Shown here: piece by piece, positions 45,572 through 55,426 of the stretch | Layout: each line of letters starts with the position of its first letter | Numbering within the stretch: the first letter of the stretch is position 1 | Origin: Algoriphagus ratkowskyi | Lineage (GTDB): Bacteria > Bacteroidota > Bacteroidia > Cytophagales > Cyclobacteriaceae | NCBI RefSeq assembly: GCF_002150505.1 | Contig: NZ_MSSV01000016.1 | Location: 107,794 to 171,793 of the forward strand | Length of the DNA stretch: 64,000 nt | Reading direction: 5' to 3' | Program-made: the position numbers and the translations under genes | The notes under the pieces: model-generated | What the model was told of the DNA's origin: nothing | The model's database searches: none | The model's input: only the letters and a program-made list of their open reading frames with translations

Positions 45572-46183
45572 TTAGCTTTTAGTAAGTGGCTCTATAAGCT
45601 TATTGAAATAATATTTTCCAGACGATTGCAAATTGTAGAAAGGGTTCTCTGCTCTCAATGCCTTGATAGTTGTAAGGAATCTTATGGTTAATGGTCCTTT
45701 ACAAATTCTTAAACACCAATTAAACAGCGGCTTTAAGGTTATTCTCTCTAATTGAAATGTAGATTAGAGTGAGATAAATGAGCTAATAATATTAATTAGA
45801 AAAGAGCTTACTACTAGAGATCCATTATGTGAACAAAGCAAGTATTGAAATCGGTTTTTACTTGGAAATTGCTTTGGCATATTAATAAGGGTACCTTTAT
45901 GACGATATGAAACAGGCAATGACTCATGGATTTTATTGTGATTTCGCTCCAAAGCGGATTGTCAATCCATTGATGTCATTTCTTTTGGATGATATTTTTT
46001 TAATGGATTCTAAAGAATTTGTGATTTAATCCCAGCTAGACTCAGGGCTGGGAAATTTTTAAGATACTCTCTCAATCACATCTATCTGTTCTTCGTTTTT
46101 CAAAATCTCTATCATTACAGAGGTCTTCTGATATTGTCTGAGTTGGGCAATTTGATCAGCCAAGAATAACATTTCCATTTATT
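45572..46183. other. Intergenic, AT-rich; no gene seen
   Basis: About 610 bases between the TonB receptor and the GreA/B-domain gene. No frame with coding character, no strong hairpin and no RNA gene can be supported. Confidence 0.4.
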
Positions 46184-46561
46184 ATGCAAGAACCAATAAT
46201 GGTTACTACAAGTATTTACGACTTTATAAAAGATCGTATTCGTCGCAAACGTGTCACGCCTGCAGAAGAGCAGCTTCTGACAGCCGAATTACAGACTGCA
46301 AAACAGGTAGTTAGCAGAGAGCTGCCCGAAAATGTCGTGAAAGTTGGAAGCCGTGTTTCAATCAAGGATCACACTTTGGGAATTGAAAAAGAATATCACT
46401 TTGTGGGGATGGGCAAGTCCAAGCCTAGCAAAGGTAGATATGCAATAGACTCAAGTATTGCATTGGCAACTTTAGGAAGAAAAGAAGGCAATGTCATTGA
46501 TTGGACTTTTGATGATTCTATGCGGAAAATCGAGATCCTTAGCGTAAAGAATACAGTGTAA
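46184..46561 (+). CDS. GreA/GreB C-terminal domain protein (Rnk-like)
   Basis: A 125-residue cytoplasmic protein. The N-terminal part is helical (TSIYDFIKDRIRRKRVTPAEEQLLTAEL...), shorter than the GreA coiled coil. The C-terminal GreA/GreB FKBP-like domain is clear: VVKVGSRVSIKDHTLGIEKEYHFVGMG, then the SIALATLGRKEGN equivalent of the S.LG.AL.GK..GD signature. It may modulate RNA polymerase, like Rnk or small Gre-like proteins, without the acidic secondary-channel finger of GreA. The start could be ATG 46184 or 46199; the longer is given. It has its own terminator. Confidence 0.8.
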   Translation: MQEPIMVTTSIYDFIKDRIRRKRVTPAEEQLLTAELQTAKQVVSRELPENVVKVGSRVSIKDHTLGIEKEYHFVGMGKSKPSKGRYAIDSSIALATLGRKEGNVIDWTFDDSMRKIEILSVKNTV

Positions 46562-46567
46562 TATATT

Positions 46568-46597
46568 AAAAATGAGCGCAGAAAAGCGCTCATTTTT
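46568..46597 (+). terminator. Terminator of the GreA/B-domain gene
   Basis: A 12-bp stem (AAAAATGAGCGC, 46568-46579, with GCGCTCATTTTT, 46586-46597) followed by further T residues. Seven bases after the stop. Confidence 0.9.
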
Positions 46598-47430
46598 TTT
46601 GGCTCTATGTGAAATCGCGTGGGTAATCGAATTCTTGTTTCAATGCAATAAAGTAAACCATGTTGATGAAGTTATTAATTTACCGTTATCCAAGAGATTT
46701 TTATTTGCGAATTGAATGTTTGAATTGATCTAGAATTTCAATGTTTAGATTGTCCGAGTAATTTACGAACCAAACCTTTGTGCATTCAGGGTTTTTGCAG
46801 CCTTGATAAATGGGTTAATTTCTGATTTTTCTACCAAGACACGCCAGTAGGGTATTATGCCCATGTTTCCTTTTAAATCCTGACTGTTTAAAATTCAGTA
46901 AATAGCTTCTTGAGTTTTTGCAACTCTTTGATTCACGGCTCTCGCCAATGGCGTCTTTATGCCATCACCTACGATGCTTGATAAAGCATAAATTATCATT
47001 CTCACATGTAGATATGATCTTTTTTTGAGCTAGTCCCATAAATTTAAGAATAGATATGTGGAATTTAATCCGCTAAGTGACCTTTTCCTATCCAATATAA
47101 AATTAGGGTCCTAAGGAGCTATAAGTAAACATCCATTATATCTGCGGCTATTGTCATAGTCATTTCAGATTCAATTAGTAACATACTGAAGGCTTCAAAA
47201 AACAACTTTGAGCAACTCCTTGAATGTGCCGATTGTACATTGACTGTCTAGGTCTTGCTTTCATAAGTCTGAACCTTTCCTCTTAATAAAATAGAGAAAT
47301 TCACGAAATTTAATCACCATTAATAAATTGAAAATTTTATTTGGACAATTTCCAATATTTCTATTTCAATTTGAAATTTTAACACTCGGTGTGAAATCAG
47401 TTGGCATGCATGTTGAAACTTTTCAATTGT
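46598..47430. other. Long AT-rich non-coding stretch
   Basis: About 830 bases with no supportable gene on either strand. Start and promoter of the transketolase-like gene should be near the end, but no clear TAnnTTTG box was picked out. Confidence 0.4.
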
Positions 47431-48207
47431 ATGACAGACCTTAAAAACCAAAATTTAAAAGCAAGCATATCTAGCAAGCACAATTTATTTTCCACATTAG
47501 AAGCAGGTTCGCCTCACTCATTCTCATTACTTTCTGATGAAGGTTTCTCATCTAATAATAGAATTTACAATGATAGATTTGTCCTATCAAAAGGACAGGA
47601 TTCACCACTATTAAATGCCTTATTTTCATTTTCTGGAACATTTACGTTGGAAGAAACGAAAATCCAACGAAATTTTCGAAGTCATGATAATGGAGATAAT
47701 GATTTGAAATTTGACATTGTGGATGGAGCATGCGAGTCATCGGATGGTCATGCTCTTTCGATTGGTGCAGGTTTGGCGTTAGATAGTAAAAATGGAGATT
47801 ACGGAAATAAAATCTATGTTTTACTAAGTGGTGATGAGTTGGAGAAGGGTCTAGTTTGGGAGGCAGCTAATTTCGCGAGCTACCACAAATTGGGCAACCT
47901 AATTGCCATAATGGATATAAATCACATTTCAGGAAGGACGGCATCGATGTATGGTTTTCATTCTGAAGATTATGAGAAAAGATTTAGAGCCTTTGGATTT
48001 GAAGCGTTCACTATTGATGAAGATCTAAATGATATCGACACTGCATTTTATATAGCTCATCAAAGTAGAACCAAGCCAATTGCTATAATCGTCAATGACT
48101 TAAGAGGCAACGGAATTTCAAGGATTAAAAATAAAGACTCAGTCCATGGAAAATCTTCAGGTGCTGATCAGCTTTGGAAGGCACTTGTAGAATTGGATTT
48201 AATGTAA
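47431..48207 (+). CDS. Orphan, divergent transketolase N-terminal half (probably non-catalytic)
   Basis: A 258-residue protein (from ATG 47431; ATG 47410 would add seven residues) of the transketolase thiamine-diphosphate domain. It aligns along its length: NDRFVLSKGQDSP for RDRFVLSKGHAAP, HALSIGAGLALDSK for GLSVAVGMALA, KIYVLLSGDELEKGLVWEAANFASYHKLGNLIAIMDIN for the cofactor region. But the His of the SKGHA motif is Gln56, and the Mg/diphosphate motif GDGE is read SGDE (133-136), so ThDP binding is doubtful. The length equals the N-terminal subunit of split transketolases, yet no C-terminal subunit gene follows. Function unknown; possibly regulatory. Confidence 0.75.
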   Translation: MTDLKNQNLKASISSKHNLFSTLEAGSPHSFSLLSDEGFSSNNRIYNDRFVLSKGQDSPLLNALFSFSGTFTLEETKIQRNFRSHDNGDNDLKFDIVDGACESSDGHALSIGAGLALDSKNGDYGNKIYVLLSGDELEKGLVWEAANFASYHKLGNLIAIMDINHISGRTASMYGFHSEDYEKRFRAFGFEAFTIDEDLNDIDTAFYIAHQSRTKPIAIIVNDLRGNGISRIKNKDSVHGKSSGADQLWKALVELDLM

Positions 48208-48424
48208 CGACTAACAACATAGAATTGAAAGCTGCGATATATGTTAAAATTTCAGATTTTTTTGAATCTGGCAACACTAAGTATTTAGAATATTTGATTT
48301 TCAATAAATAAAAAGGAAGCATGTGCCGAGTGTTTTCCTAGTGTAACTAGTTAAGTTTTTTAGAAACTTTACATCTTTTTTCCTGAAGATCACTCATGAT
48401 TTATTTAATTTCTATTCGAAATAA

Positions 48425-48461
48425 ATGCTTTCATATTTTCGTAAGTAAAATATGAAAGCAT
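48425..48461. other. Perfect stem-loop, 15-bp arms
   Basis: ATGCTTTCATATTTT (48425-48439), a 7-base loop, and the exact complement (48447-48461). It is 218 bases beyond the transketolase-like gene and 228 before the next gene, with no T run after it. It could be a distal terminator or an operator. Confidence 0.45.
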
Positions 48462-48688
48462 ATTGGATAATAATAAAAGCACCACTATAACAATTAAAAG
48501 AGGGGACATTTTTCAGATGTTCTCTTGTTAACGTGCGCAAAGTGTAGAGTAAAATTCCCACAGTGGAAATATATTGTGGGATTGTTGTAGATCTAAGTCT
48601 TTGAAAGTTATATATGGCAGTATAAAAAGCTGTTAGAATAATTTGCACAACTATTGCATCGGTTTTTTGTAACTAACGGATAAAAATA

Positions 48689-49039
48689 ATGGTCTACTCT
48701 GATACGATTCCTCAAATTTCAACACTCGGAAGATTTATAAATTTCATCGCTAATCCAGCAACTTTTGTGAATTCCATTTCCGACAACCGAATGTTTTCTT
48801 ATTATCCACATAAAAAAGATGATGAACTGGTAACTCCTGAAGATTTTCCTGTGCCAGATGGGGACGAAATCAATCCAAATAAGGATGTTCCTAAAGAGGA
48901 AGAGTATCTACCCGATGAGCAAGAAGTACCGATTGAAGAACCTATAAAGGAAATTGAAGAAGATCCCTATTTTCCAAGAAGGGAAGATGGTCTACCACCT
49001 GCACAGGAAGAGGAGTTTCCTAAAACTGATCCGGATTGA
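48689..49039 (+). CDS. Acidic, proline-rich small protein of unknown function
   Basis: A 116-residue protein with no signal peptide. The first 45 residues are of ordinary composition (IPQISTLGRFINFIANPATFVNSISDNRMF); the rest is almost entirely Asp, Glu, Pro and short hydrophobic spots (VPDGDEINPNKDVPKEEEYLP, and so on), so it is probably disordered. No known family is recognised. Its position, between stress-type genes, and a resemblance in the acidic tail to the small Lys-rich protein at 55.3 kb (both have DVP and KEE with PNK) hint at a related role. Confidence 0.55.
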   Translation: MVYSDTIPQISTLGRFINFIANPATFVNSISDNRMFSYYPHKKDDELVTPEDFPVPDGDEINPNKDVPKEEEYLPDEQEVPIEEPIKEIEEDPYFPRREDGLPPAQEEEFPKTDPD

Positions 49040-49378
49040 TGTGAGTTAAGACTAGTAGGATATTGAGAAAAAATTATTTCTCTTGCTGTGAAACATATAG
49101 CTTATATGATAAGGAAATTACCGAAATTAATAGTACTTGTAGCAGATCACAATAGCTGTAAATTATCTTATTAAGCGGATTAATAATACCATAGAACTTG
49201 CATTATATTCTACATAATGAGAATAATAATTCTTATAATTTAATGCGTAATTTACATATTTGTTATGTACGTAAGATAATCATAGCATGTCTTAAAACTG
49301 GCAGCTTATTTGATTTAAAATTTATATAATAAATCCATGTAATTTTCAATAATCAAATTTTAATTAAAATAATCTACC
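49040..49378. other. Intergenic; promoter region of the PA2169-family gene
   Basis: About 340 AT-rich bases with no gene. No hairpin of note. Confidence 0.35.
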
Positions 49379-49834
49379 ATGAAAAATAATAATCAAGCTG
49401 CTGAAATTTTAAATGATTTGGTGCAGATCAATAATGACCGAATTGAAGGTTATGAAAAAGCTATTCATAACTTAAAGAGCGAAGATCAGGATTTGAAAAC
49501 TTTATTCGTTTCAATGATTGATGAGAGTAGAAAGTGTAAGATGGCCCTTTCTAATGAATTAAATGTTTTTAAAAGTAAAACAGAAGATAGCTCAACTACG
49601 AGTGGCAAACTATATAGAGCTTGGATGGATGTAAAAGCTGCTTTTACAGGACATGATAGAAAAAGCGTCTTAGAGAATTGTGAGTTTGGAGAAGATGCCG
49701 CGCAAAAGGCATATAATGATGCTGCTAAAGACGAGGATTTGCCAGCTCATCTTAAGACTTTGATTCTTGAGCAAAAAAGTACTTTAAGAAAATCTCATGA
49801 CAAAATTAAGCAATTAAGAGATCAGCAAGCTTAA
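49379..49834 (+). CDS. PA2169 family four-helix-bundle protein (DUF2383)
   Basis: A 151-residue cytoplasmic protein of the DUF2383 ferritin-like family. AAEILNDLVQINNDRIEGYEKAI opens helix one; SMIDESRKCKMALSNEL, SGKLYRAWMDVKAAFTG and the late FGEDAAQKAYNDAAKD are family hallmarks, with Glu and the GEDAAQKAY helix as in other members. These proteins are induced by general stress in several Gram-negative species; a metal-binding or protective role is supposed but not shown. It is alone in its transcript, with a strong terminator. Confidence 0.88.
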   Translation: MKNNNQAAEILNDLVQINNDRIEGYEKAIHNLKSEDQDLKTLFVSMIDESRKCKMALSNELNVFKSKTEDSSTTSGKLYRAWMDVKAAFTGHDRKSVLENCEFGEDAAQKAYNDAAKDEDLPAHLKTLILEQKSTLRKSHDKIKQLRDQQA

Positions 49835-49864
49835 TATATATATTGTTATTTAGTTCAATAATTT

Positions 49865-49898
49865 ATAATCCCGGCACATAGCCGGGATTATTTTTTTA
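49865..49898 (+). terminator. Terminator of the PA2169-family gene
   Basis: An 11-bp stem (ATAATCCCGGC, 49865-49875, with GCCGGGATTAT, 49881-49891), 5-base loop, then T7. It is a textbook rho-independent terminator. Confidence 0.92.
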
Positions 49899-50188
49899 TA
49901 TGCCGTTCATGTCTTTCAACTAGATTGTGAAAGTTTAGGAAGAAGGTTTAAATTGCCAGCCATTTGCAGATAGGAAGGATGTCCACATCGAGGTAGAATT
50001 CGAATGAAGATCTCTGCAAAATTCTGCCCTGAAGCACCGCTACGCTAGGCTCAAAACTTGCTAAGCAAAAATTATACAGCTCTATCTATGAGTCATTGTG
50101 GTGAAATAATAATTTTTTATTTGAGAAGATTGGAGCATGATAGTCCTACTCCTGATTATTTAATTTGACGAAGCTATTAGTAAAACAT

Positions 50189-51910
50189 TTATAATTGCTG
50201 ATTTTCTGAAATCTCAATAATTTTATTAACTATTTTTTCGGAGGAAACTTCGCAAAAATCCAATCCAGAGTAGTCAGGATTTAAACCAGAAATAAATGGT
50301 ACGGCCATTATATACAATCTCGGATTAGCTACACCATATTGATTTAATGGTTGAAAATGATCATTAATTAGGACCCCAGGTAAACGATGCGAAAAATTTC
50401 CTAAAGCATCTTTTTGAACATCTTTATTTCCATTATCAATTTCTTTTTGAGCAGCTTTTTGATCTGCAAAATTTAAAAACGCTGGACTAAGTGTGTTTTT
50501 ATTAATTAAGCCCTCAAAAGGTAATTGTTTAAAGTAGAATGGTTTTTGACCTACTGCGTCTATAAAAATATTGTAATGTTTTTGTTCTTCCTGTTTCTTT
50601 TCATTTCGATAGGAATAGATACATCCCCCAAGTTCTGCGGGTTCTACAGAACTGTCCTTATCTACATTGACTACTTCTAGTAAGCCTGCTTTGTGCAGTG
50701 CTAACATTTCCCTAGCAGAACTCTGGGGCACAAAAGCTATTATAAGAGCTATCAATGGGCTAACTGATCTCTTAAATCTCAGCATATCTTCTGCTGAAAA
50801 ATGCTTGATAGCATAGTTTATCACATAGCTCAAGTCCGTAAGGGTTTCTTTCCAGGGAATAGATTCGTGCGCATGAATAGAACGCTCAGCCTCTTGATAC
50901 TCGTCTAAAAATAACTTAAATGCATCTAGTTTTCGCCGTTTCTCCATCATAAAATCCATAAATTCTTCGATGGATTTCCCTTTAGAAATGAGGTAAAGCT
51001 CAGGCTGCTTTGCCTTCAGAATCTTTTTGAAGTATACTTCAAACAAATAATCAAGAGGAATAAAGCCCTTGTTTTTATTTTTGATATCCGTGATTTCTTC
51101 TTCAGAGATAAGATGTGTAGGATCTGGTTGGCTTTCTTCTAAATGAATTCGTATTCCAGGTAGCAATCCTCCCAATGAGAACAACTTAATTTTGAATCCT
51201 TTACTTTCCTCATTTAAGTGATAGGTGTAAAAGTCATCTTGGTCGTGCGTAAAATTCCCATTAGCTCTAGCTAAGGTACGAACAGCATCTACGGCAGTTA
51301 ACGAAGCCCCGCGAATAGCCACTTCAAAATCAATTTGTAATGTTAATTTTTCTGGTGGATACGGGGAGTCAAACCAACCTTTGAGTTTCTTTTCTCTTTC
51401 CTGAGGAAATGAATGACCCGTACAGATTATTACCTTGTCAAAAGTAAACTTTTTGCCAGCCTGTAACATGACACTCACTTTTTCAGTGTTTTCATTATCG
51501 ATCACATCGACCACAAGGGAATTGAAATGAACTTCAGTATGGATACCACTTTTTTTTGCCTCTTCTAAAAGTAAATCAAATTGTCCAGCAAGATATTCTC
51601 CAAATAATAAACGGGGTAACACTTTATATTCATTCAGACTAACCTCATCCATGTCGAACCTCTGCAGAATTTCAGCTTCAGCATGGGATAGCCATTCTTT
51701 TACATTGGTTCTGATTTCTGGTATCTCATTGTCAGATACATTGGTAATGTGCTCAGTCGAAGCCCCAAATTTACTATAGGGTAATCCCGCACCTAACTTA
51801 TCGTTCGCTTCGAAAATATGAACGTTATATTGCTTTAGATTGGCTTCCAGTATTCTTTTAAACATAAAAAGTGAAGCAGGTCCTCCACCAATTAAAGCAA
51901 TTGTTAGCAT
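50189..51910 (-). CDS. FAD/NAD(P)-binding protein (FAD_NAD_binding family)
   Basis: A 573-residue flavoprotein. The dinucleotide loop is IGGGPASLFM (8-17), after a first beta strand; the family region with GAGLPYSKFGASTEHITNVS, AIRGASLTAVDAVRTLARANG (second cofactor segment) and LPGIRIHLEESQPDPTHLIS follows. The end has GVANPRLYIMAVPFISGLNPDYSGLDFC. This is the HI0933/YwqG-like group of FAD/NAD(P)-binding proteins of uncertain function, often in stress or secondary-metabolism settings. No neighbouring gene is close enough to suggest an operon. Confidence 0.8.
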   Translation of the reverse strand: MLTIALIGGGPASLFMFKRILEANLKQYNVHIFEANDKLGAGLPYSKFGASTEHITNVSDNEIPEIRTNVKEWLSHAEAEILQRFDMDEVSLNEYKVLPRLLFGEYLAGQFDLLLEEAKKSGIHTEVHFNSLVVDVIDNENTEKVSVMLQAGKKFTFDKVIICTGHSFPQEREKKLKGWFDSPYPPEKLTLQIDFEVAIRGASLTAVDAVRTLARANGNFTHDQDDFYTYHLNEESKGFKIKLFSLGGLLPGIRIHLEESQPDPTHLISEEEITDIKNKNKGFIPLDYLFEVYFKKILKAKQPELYLISKGKSIEEFMDFMMEKRRKLDAFKLFLDEYQEAERSIHAHESIPWKETLTDLSYVINYAIKHFSAEDMLRFKRSVSPLIALIIAFVPQSSAREMLALHKAGLLEVVNVDKDSSVEPAELGGCIYSYRNEKKQEEQKHYNIFIDAVGQKPFYFKQLPFEGLINKNTLSPAFLNFADQKAAQKEIDNGNKDVQKDALGNFSHRLPGVLINDHFQPLNQYGVANPRLYIMAVPFISGLNPDYSGLDFCEVSSEKIVNKIIEISENQQL

Positions 51911-52203
51911 AATATAGAGTTTGAATTTTGTATTAAACTTGATAGTTAAAAGAATGTTTTAATCAAGTTGATTGAGGAATGGACCCACTTAAAATGTGTA
52001 AATCTGATCCGCAATTGGCTGTAGATGTTACCCTCAAAAAAACATCTCGGTCATTTTCTGTACGTGGATCCTCTACATTATCTACTTGAATCTTACCTGG
52101 CTTGTGAAAAACTGCTGCCTTCACAATCTTTGGAATTTATATTTAAAGAGTTCAATAGAAAAATATAGTAGGCCTTAATAATTGCATAGCATTATAAAAG
52201 AGG

Positions 52204-52238
52204 GAGGCTGCCTTGTAAGTTACTTTTAAGGCAGCCTC
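52204..52238. terminator. Terminator of the DUF892 gene
   Basis: Perfect 11-bp stem GAGGCTGCCTT (52204-52214) with its complement (52228-52238), 13-base loop. It lies eight bases after the stop on the minus strand, followed there by CCTCTTTT. Confidence 0.8.
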
Positions 52239-52245
52239 ATTTTAG

Positions 52246-52761
52246 TTATTCAGAAGCAGCTTCTTCGTTAATTTCAGATTCGGCTAGTTTGGATAACGAA
52301 ACATCGGTTTTTTTCTCTTCTGCTAAAGTTTGAGACAGAATTTCTGCGATATCATCCATCCCCATCTTTTTTGCAAAAGCAGCCAATGTTCCATATGATG
52401 CTATTTCATAATGCTCTACTTTTTGACTTGCGATAATGATACCTGCATCCCTGACCATAGTATCGGGATCAGTATCATCGAGAATGCTTTCTGCTTCTTT
52501 TAGCAAGCCTTCCATAGCATCACATTTTTTAGCAGTAGCTTTCATTCCAAGGATTTCAAACACATCTTCAATACGTTTGACATGTTCCTTTGTCTCCTCT
52601 AAATGCTTTTCAATAGCTTTGATAAGTTTTGGTGAAGTTGCGCCTTTTACCATTTTAGGTAATGCTTTCACTAAATGTTTTTCTGCCCAATAAATGTCTT
52701 TTAATTCATCAACGAACAGTTTTTTGAATTTTGAGTCTTTCGACTTTTGCTTAGTTGCCAT
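52246..52761 (-). CDS. DUF892 ferritin-like protein (YciE/YciF family)
   Basis: A 171-residue cytoplasmic protein of the YciE/YciF family. The ordered helices are visible: FKKLFVDELKDIYWAEKHLVKALPKM, KAIEKHLEETKEHVKRIEDVFEILG, SQKVEHYEIASYGTLAAFAKKMG, and ILSQTLAEEKKTDVSLSKLAES. The ExxxH and ExxxY/H pairs for a di-iron centre are present in helices one to four (E, H in LEETKEHVKRIE and VEHYEIASY). Members are stress-induced in enterobacteria. It is a monocistronic unit between a flavoprotein and the DUF421 gene. Confidence 0.9.
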   Translation of the reverse strand: MATKQKSKDSKFKKLFVDELKDIYWAEKHLVKALPKMVKGATSPKLIKAIEKHLEETKEHVKRIEDVFEILGMKATAKKCDAMEGLLKEAESILDDTDPDTMVRDAGIIIASQKVEHYEIASYGTLAAFAKKMGMDDIAEILSQTLAEEKKTDVSLSKLAESEINEEAASE

Positions 52762-53058
52762 AGTTAGGAATTTATTTGTAGTTAAATATTCACAAAATTA
52801 TTTTTCAAATCTTGAGCCTAATTAGCTTAACTCTAAAAAGGTTCTTAAGCGAGTTTAGAACTAGGTAATGAGAAATAATTGGCTTATGAAGTCCTGAATC
52901 CTTATCTCTAAATGTTGAAATAATTCAACGGGATGAGAATTTTTGTCACACCATTGTTTACGTATAATCTATTAATTATTAGCTACTGATACAGGGGCGG
53001 TAGGTAAAGTTCGGAATGATAAATGATTATACTTTCTCTTAACCAAAATGACGCTTTT

Positions 53059-53580
53059 ATGGACAATCTTTTTTATTCAAGCTGGGAAAGCACGATTCAA
53101 ACAATAATTCTTACAGTCCTAGGATATATAGCTATCGTATTAATCCTGAGGGTTTCAGGAAAAAGGACTTTATCAAAAATGAATGCTTTTGACTTCGTTG
53201 TAACAGTAGCATTAGGATCTTGTCTTGCATCAATCTCATTGAATAAAAATGTTAGCCTGCTAGATGGTGTTTTGTCCTTCTCAATATTTATTTTTTTACA
53301 GTTCATATTTTCATATTTATCAGTTCACTTAAGTGGATTTAGAACTTTAATTACAAGCAAACCCACTATTATATTTCATGAGGGATCGTTCTTGGAGAAA
53401 GAAATGAAGAAGGAGCGTATTACCAAAGAAGAAATTTTAAATGCGGGAAGAGCAAATGGTTTGTCAGATCTAGATGATGTTTATTTAATCATTTTTGAAA
53501 CGACTGGTAATCTTTCAATAATTGAAAAAAGACCTACTGGATCTACAACAACCATCCCATCAGATCAATGCTCATTATAG
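53059..53580 (+). CDS. DUF421 (YetF-like) membrane protein
   Basis: A 173-residue protein. I start it at ATG 53059 (MDNLFYSSWESTIQT), which begins at the usual place for the family; an in-frame ATG at 53023 would add 12 residues without pattern. It has three membrane helices, then the DUF421 hallmark RVSGKRTLSKMNAFDFVVTVALGSCLASISLNKNVSLLDG (cut here by length: GKRTLSKMNAFD is the core). The C-terminal soluble domain has KPTIIFHEGSFLEKEMKKERIT and LSDLDDVYLIIFETTGNLSII. It is of unknown function, possibly in envelope stress or spore-like processes in other lineages. Confidence 0.88.
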   Translation: MDNLFYSSWESTIQTIILTVLGYIAIVLILRVSGKRTLSKMNAFDFVVTVALGSCLASISLNKNVSLLDGVLSFSIFIFLQFIFSYLSVHLSGFRTLITSKPTIIFHEGSFLEKEMKKERITKEEILNAGRANGLSDLDDVYLIIFETTGNLSIIEKRPTGSTTTIPSDQCSL

Positions 53581-53713
53581 AATAAAATTTAAATTTTGGC
53601 TCTAAGACTATTGAAGTTTTTAAGTAATCATAAACCTGCAATGAATGTTAGAGTTTTATTCAATGTCTCAGGTTTCAATTAAATTTTCTATCAGATAAGA
53701 ATTAAAAAATAGT

Positions 53714-54445
53714 ATGATCGTAACTAAAAATCCTGGCGGGTGGAACATATTTTTCCACAGATCTCATGCATTACTTGCTTTCAAAATAGGTTTTAAAATG
53801 AGTGAATCGCTTTGGCCACTTCCTGAATATAGATTGGATGGGTTGTCTGCGATAACTGATCATGATAATGGTCAGCCGAAGTGGAATAAAAGTGATAATC
53901 TCACCAAGGCAGGTGCTCCTCTTGATTTTCGGCAACCTTCACCTATGCATCTGAAATATGTAAAATCTCTGATCAGTGAATGCTTGCACAAATCTGCCTT
54001 TATGACTTTAATGGTCTCGATGCATTGCTGCAGTATTTACAAAAATCAAAGTAGCAAAGAGGTCGTAAAATTTCTACGTGAGTTAGAAGAACTAAGCGAA
54101 ACAATAGGTAAGCACCTGAATTTAAAAAAGGAAGATATAAATGAATGCTATAGAATCGTGAGATTTTGCGATGAGCTTTCTTTAACACTTTGTCAAGGAG
54201 ATTTGCCCAAAATGGGAAGAAAAATTCAGGTGGAACCACTACCTGGAATGGAGGAAAACTTTATCAGTAAAGATGAGGATGGGATTATTACTCTTGATAA
54301 CTGGTGCTTTGATCAATCAGAATTCAAACTTTCCGCTGAATTTTACACGGCTAAGAAGCTAAAATACATTTCAGATCATGAGTTAATTTCAGAAATTCCA
54401 TTGGGTAAACCAATGTTTGAGGAATTTTATTTCAAGAAGTTATAA
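53714..54445 (+). CDS. DUF3891 family protein
   Basis: A 243-residue cytoplasmic protein matching DUF3891: HRSHALLAFKIG, LDGLSAITDHDNGQPKW (the HD-like metal pair), MHLKYVKSLISECLHKSAFMTLMVSMHCC, and ECYRIVRFCDELSLTLCQ near residue 155. These are the HxxH/HD and DxxS features of the family. Its function is unknown; such proteins may be HD-domain-like phosphohydrolases, which is an inference. It is separated from DUF421 by 133 bases and may share its promoter region, though not clearly an operon. Confidence 0.82.
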   Translation: MIVTKNPGGWNIFFHRSHALLAFKIGFKMSESLWPLPEYRLDGLSAITDHDNGQPKWNKSDNLTKAGAPLDFRQPSPMHLKYVKSLISECLHKSAFMTLMVSMHCCSIYKNQSSKEVVKFLRELEELSETIGKHLNLKKEDINECYRIVRFCDELSLTLCQGDLPKMGRKIQVEPLPGMEENFISKDEDGIITLDNWCFDQSEFKLSAEFYTAKKLKYISDHELISEIPLGKPMFEEFYFKKL

Positions 54446-55261
54446 TGACTCTTATTTCTACCTGTTTAAGTACCTAGACTTGTTTTGTTGTCTGATGAGG
54501 AACAAAATAATCTAATGCTATTAAAGATGCCGAACTTTCATCGAGTGGTCGCAAACACTTATCTTACATTAAAGACTGTCATTTTTGGAGGATGATTCTT
54601 CTAGCTTACCTTGCCCTGAATATTGTCGAATATAGCGACTAATCCCCAACCAATATATAACTGTCGATCAAACAATATCTCAAAGCTATTATGAGTATCA
54701 AAAATTAAAGTGAATTCCAGAAATTCCGAATTAAAAGAGCTCAATATCTAAAGTGAACCTGTTAAAACTGAAGGTTTAAAAAGATCTGACGAATAATAGT
54801 AAGCTAAGATTTTTTAAATGGATATAATTTAATTTTTATCCATTTTTTCCACGCAAATAAATATTAAAGTTTCTACTGTAATTTAGATTGGATCTGTTTA
54901 TAGGTTACTCATCTCTGGCTTTTTCATTAAGTTTTGTTTACTACACCTTACATCAATGTTGACCAAAAGAAGAACTCTATTAGATTTTAAAATTTTTTGA
55001 AACAGGTAGTTTTAAGGATAGATGATATTTTATCCTATATGATTTATTATTATATGATTATCCGCAATCTTGCCAGTAACCATTTATTCTTTGCTCATCA
55101 GGCTGAAAGACCGTAGACAGGTGACCGAAGTGGCCTAAAATTTAGAGTAGAGCTTATTCCGTATTGCTTGAGTCTCCTTACTGGTAGAATTGCGGATATA
55201 CATATATTATTAATTACAAATGAAAACCATTTAGCTCTTATAATTAAGAACAGTTTTTAAA
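54446..55261. other. Non-coding AT-rich stretch
   Basis: About 815 bases with no supportable gene, RNA or hairpin. Confidence 0.4.
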
Positions 55262-55426
55262 TTAGTCTTTCTTCTTTTTTTTGTTTGGATCGGGCTCAAT
55301 AAATTCTTCTTTAGGAGCCTCATCTGGCACATCACGTTTTTTATTGATTGTTCCAAAGGGAGTTACTTTGATGTCCTCTTTATCTTTGGGAATTCTTCTG
55401 GATTTATCTTCCGGTTTAGCTTTCAT
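55262..55426 (-). CDS. Small lysine-rich protein (54 residues)
   Basis: A short frame, ATG at 55426 to TAA at 55262-55264: MKAKPEDKSRRIPKDKEDIK, VTPFGTINKKRDVPDEAPKE, then EFIEPDPNKKKKKD. It is highly charged and likely disordered, with no signal or membrane segment. It has a coherent coding feel (no stops, compact start) and a PNK/DVP/KEE vocabulary shared with the acidic protein at 48.7 kb. No family is recognised. Given that it lies among stress-type genes, a similar role is possible. Confidence 0.5.
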   Translation of the reverse strand: MKAKPEDKSRRIPKDKEDIKVTPFGTINKKRDVPDEAPKEEFIEPDPNKKKKKD

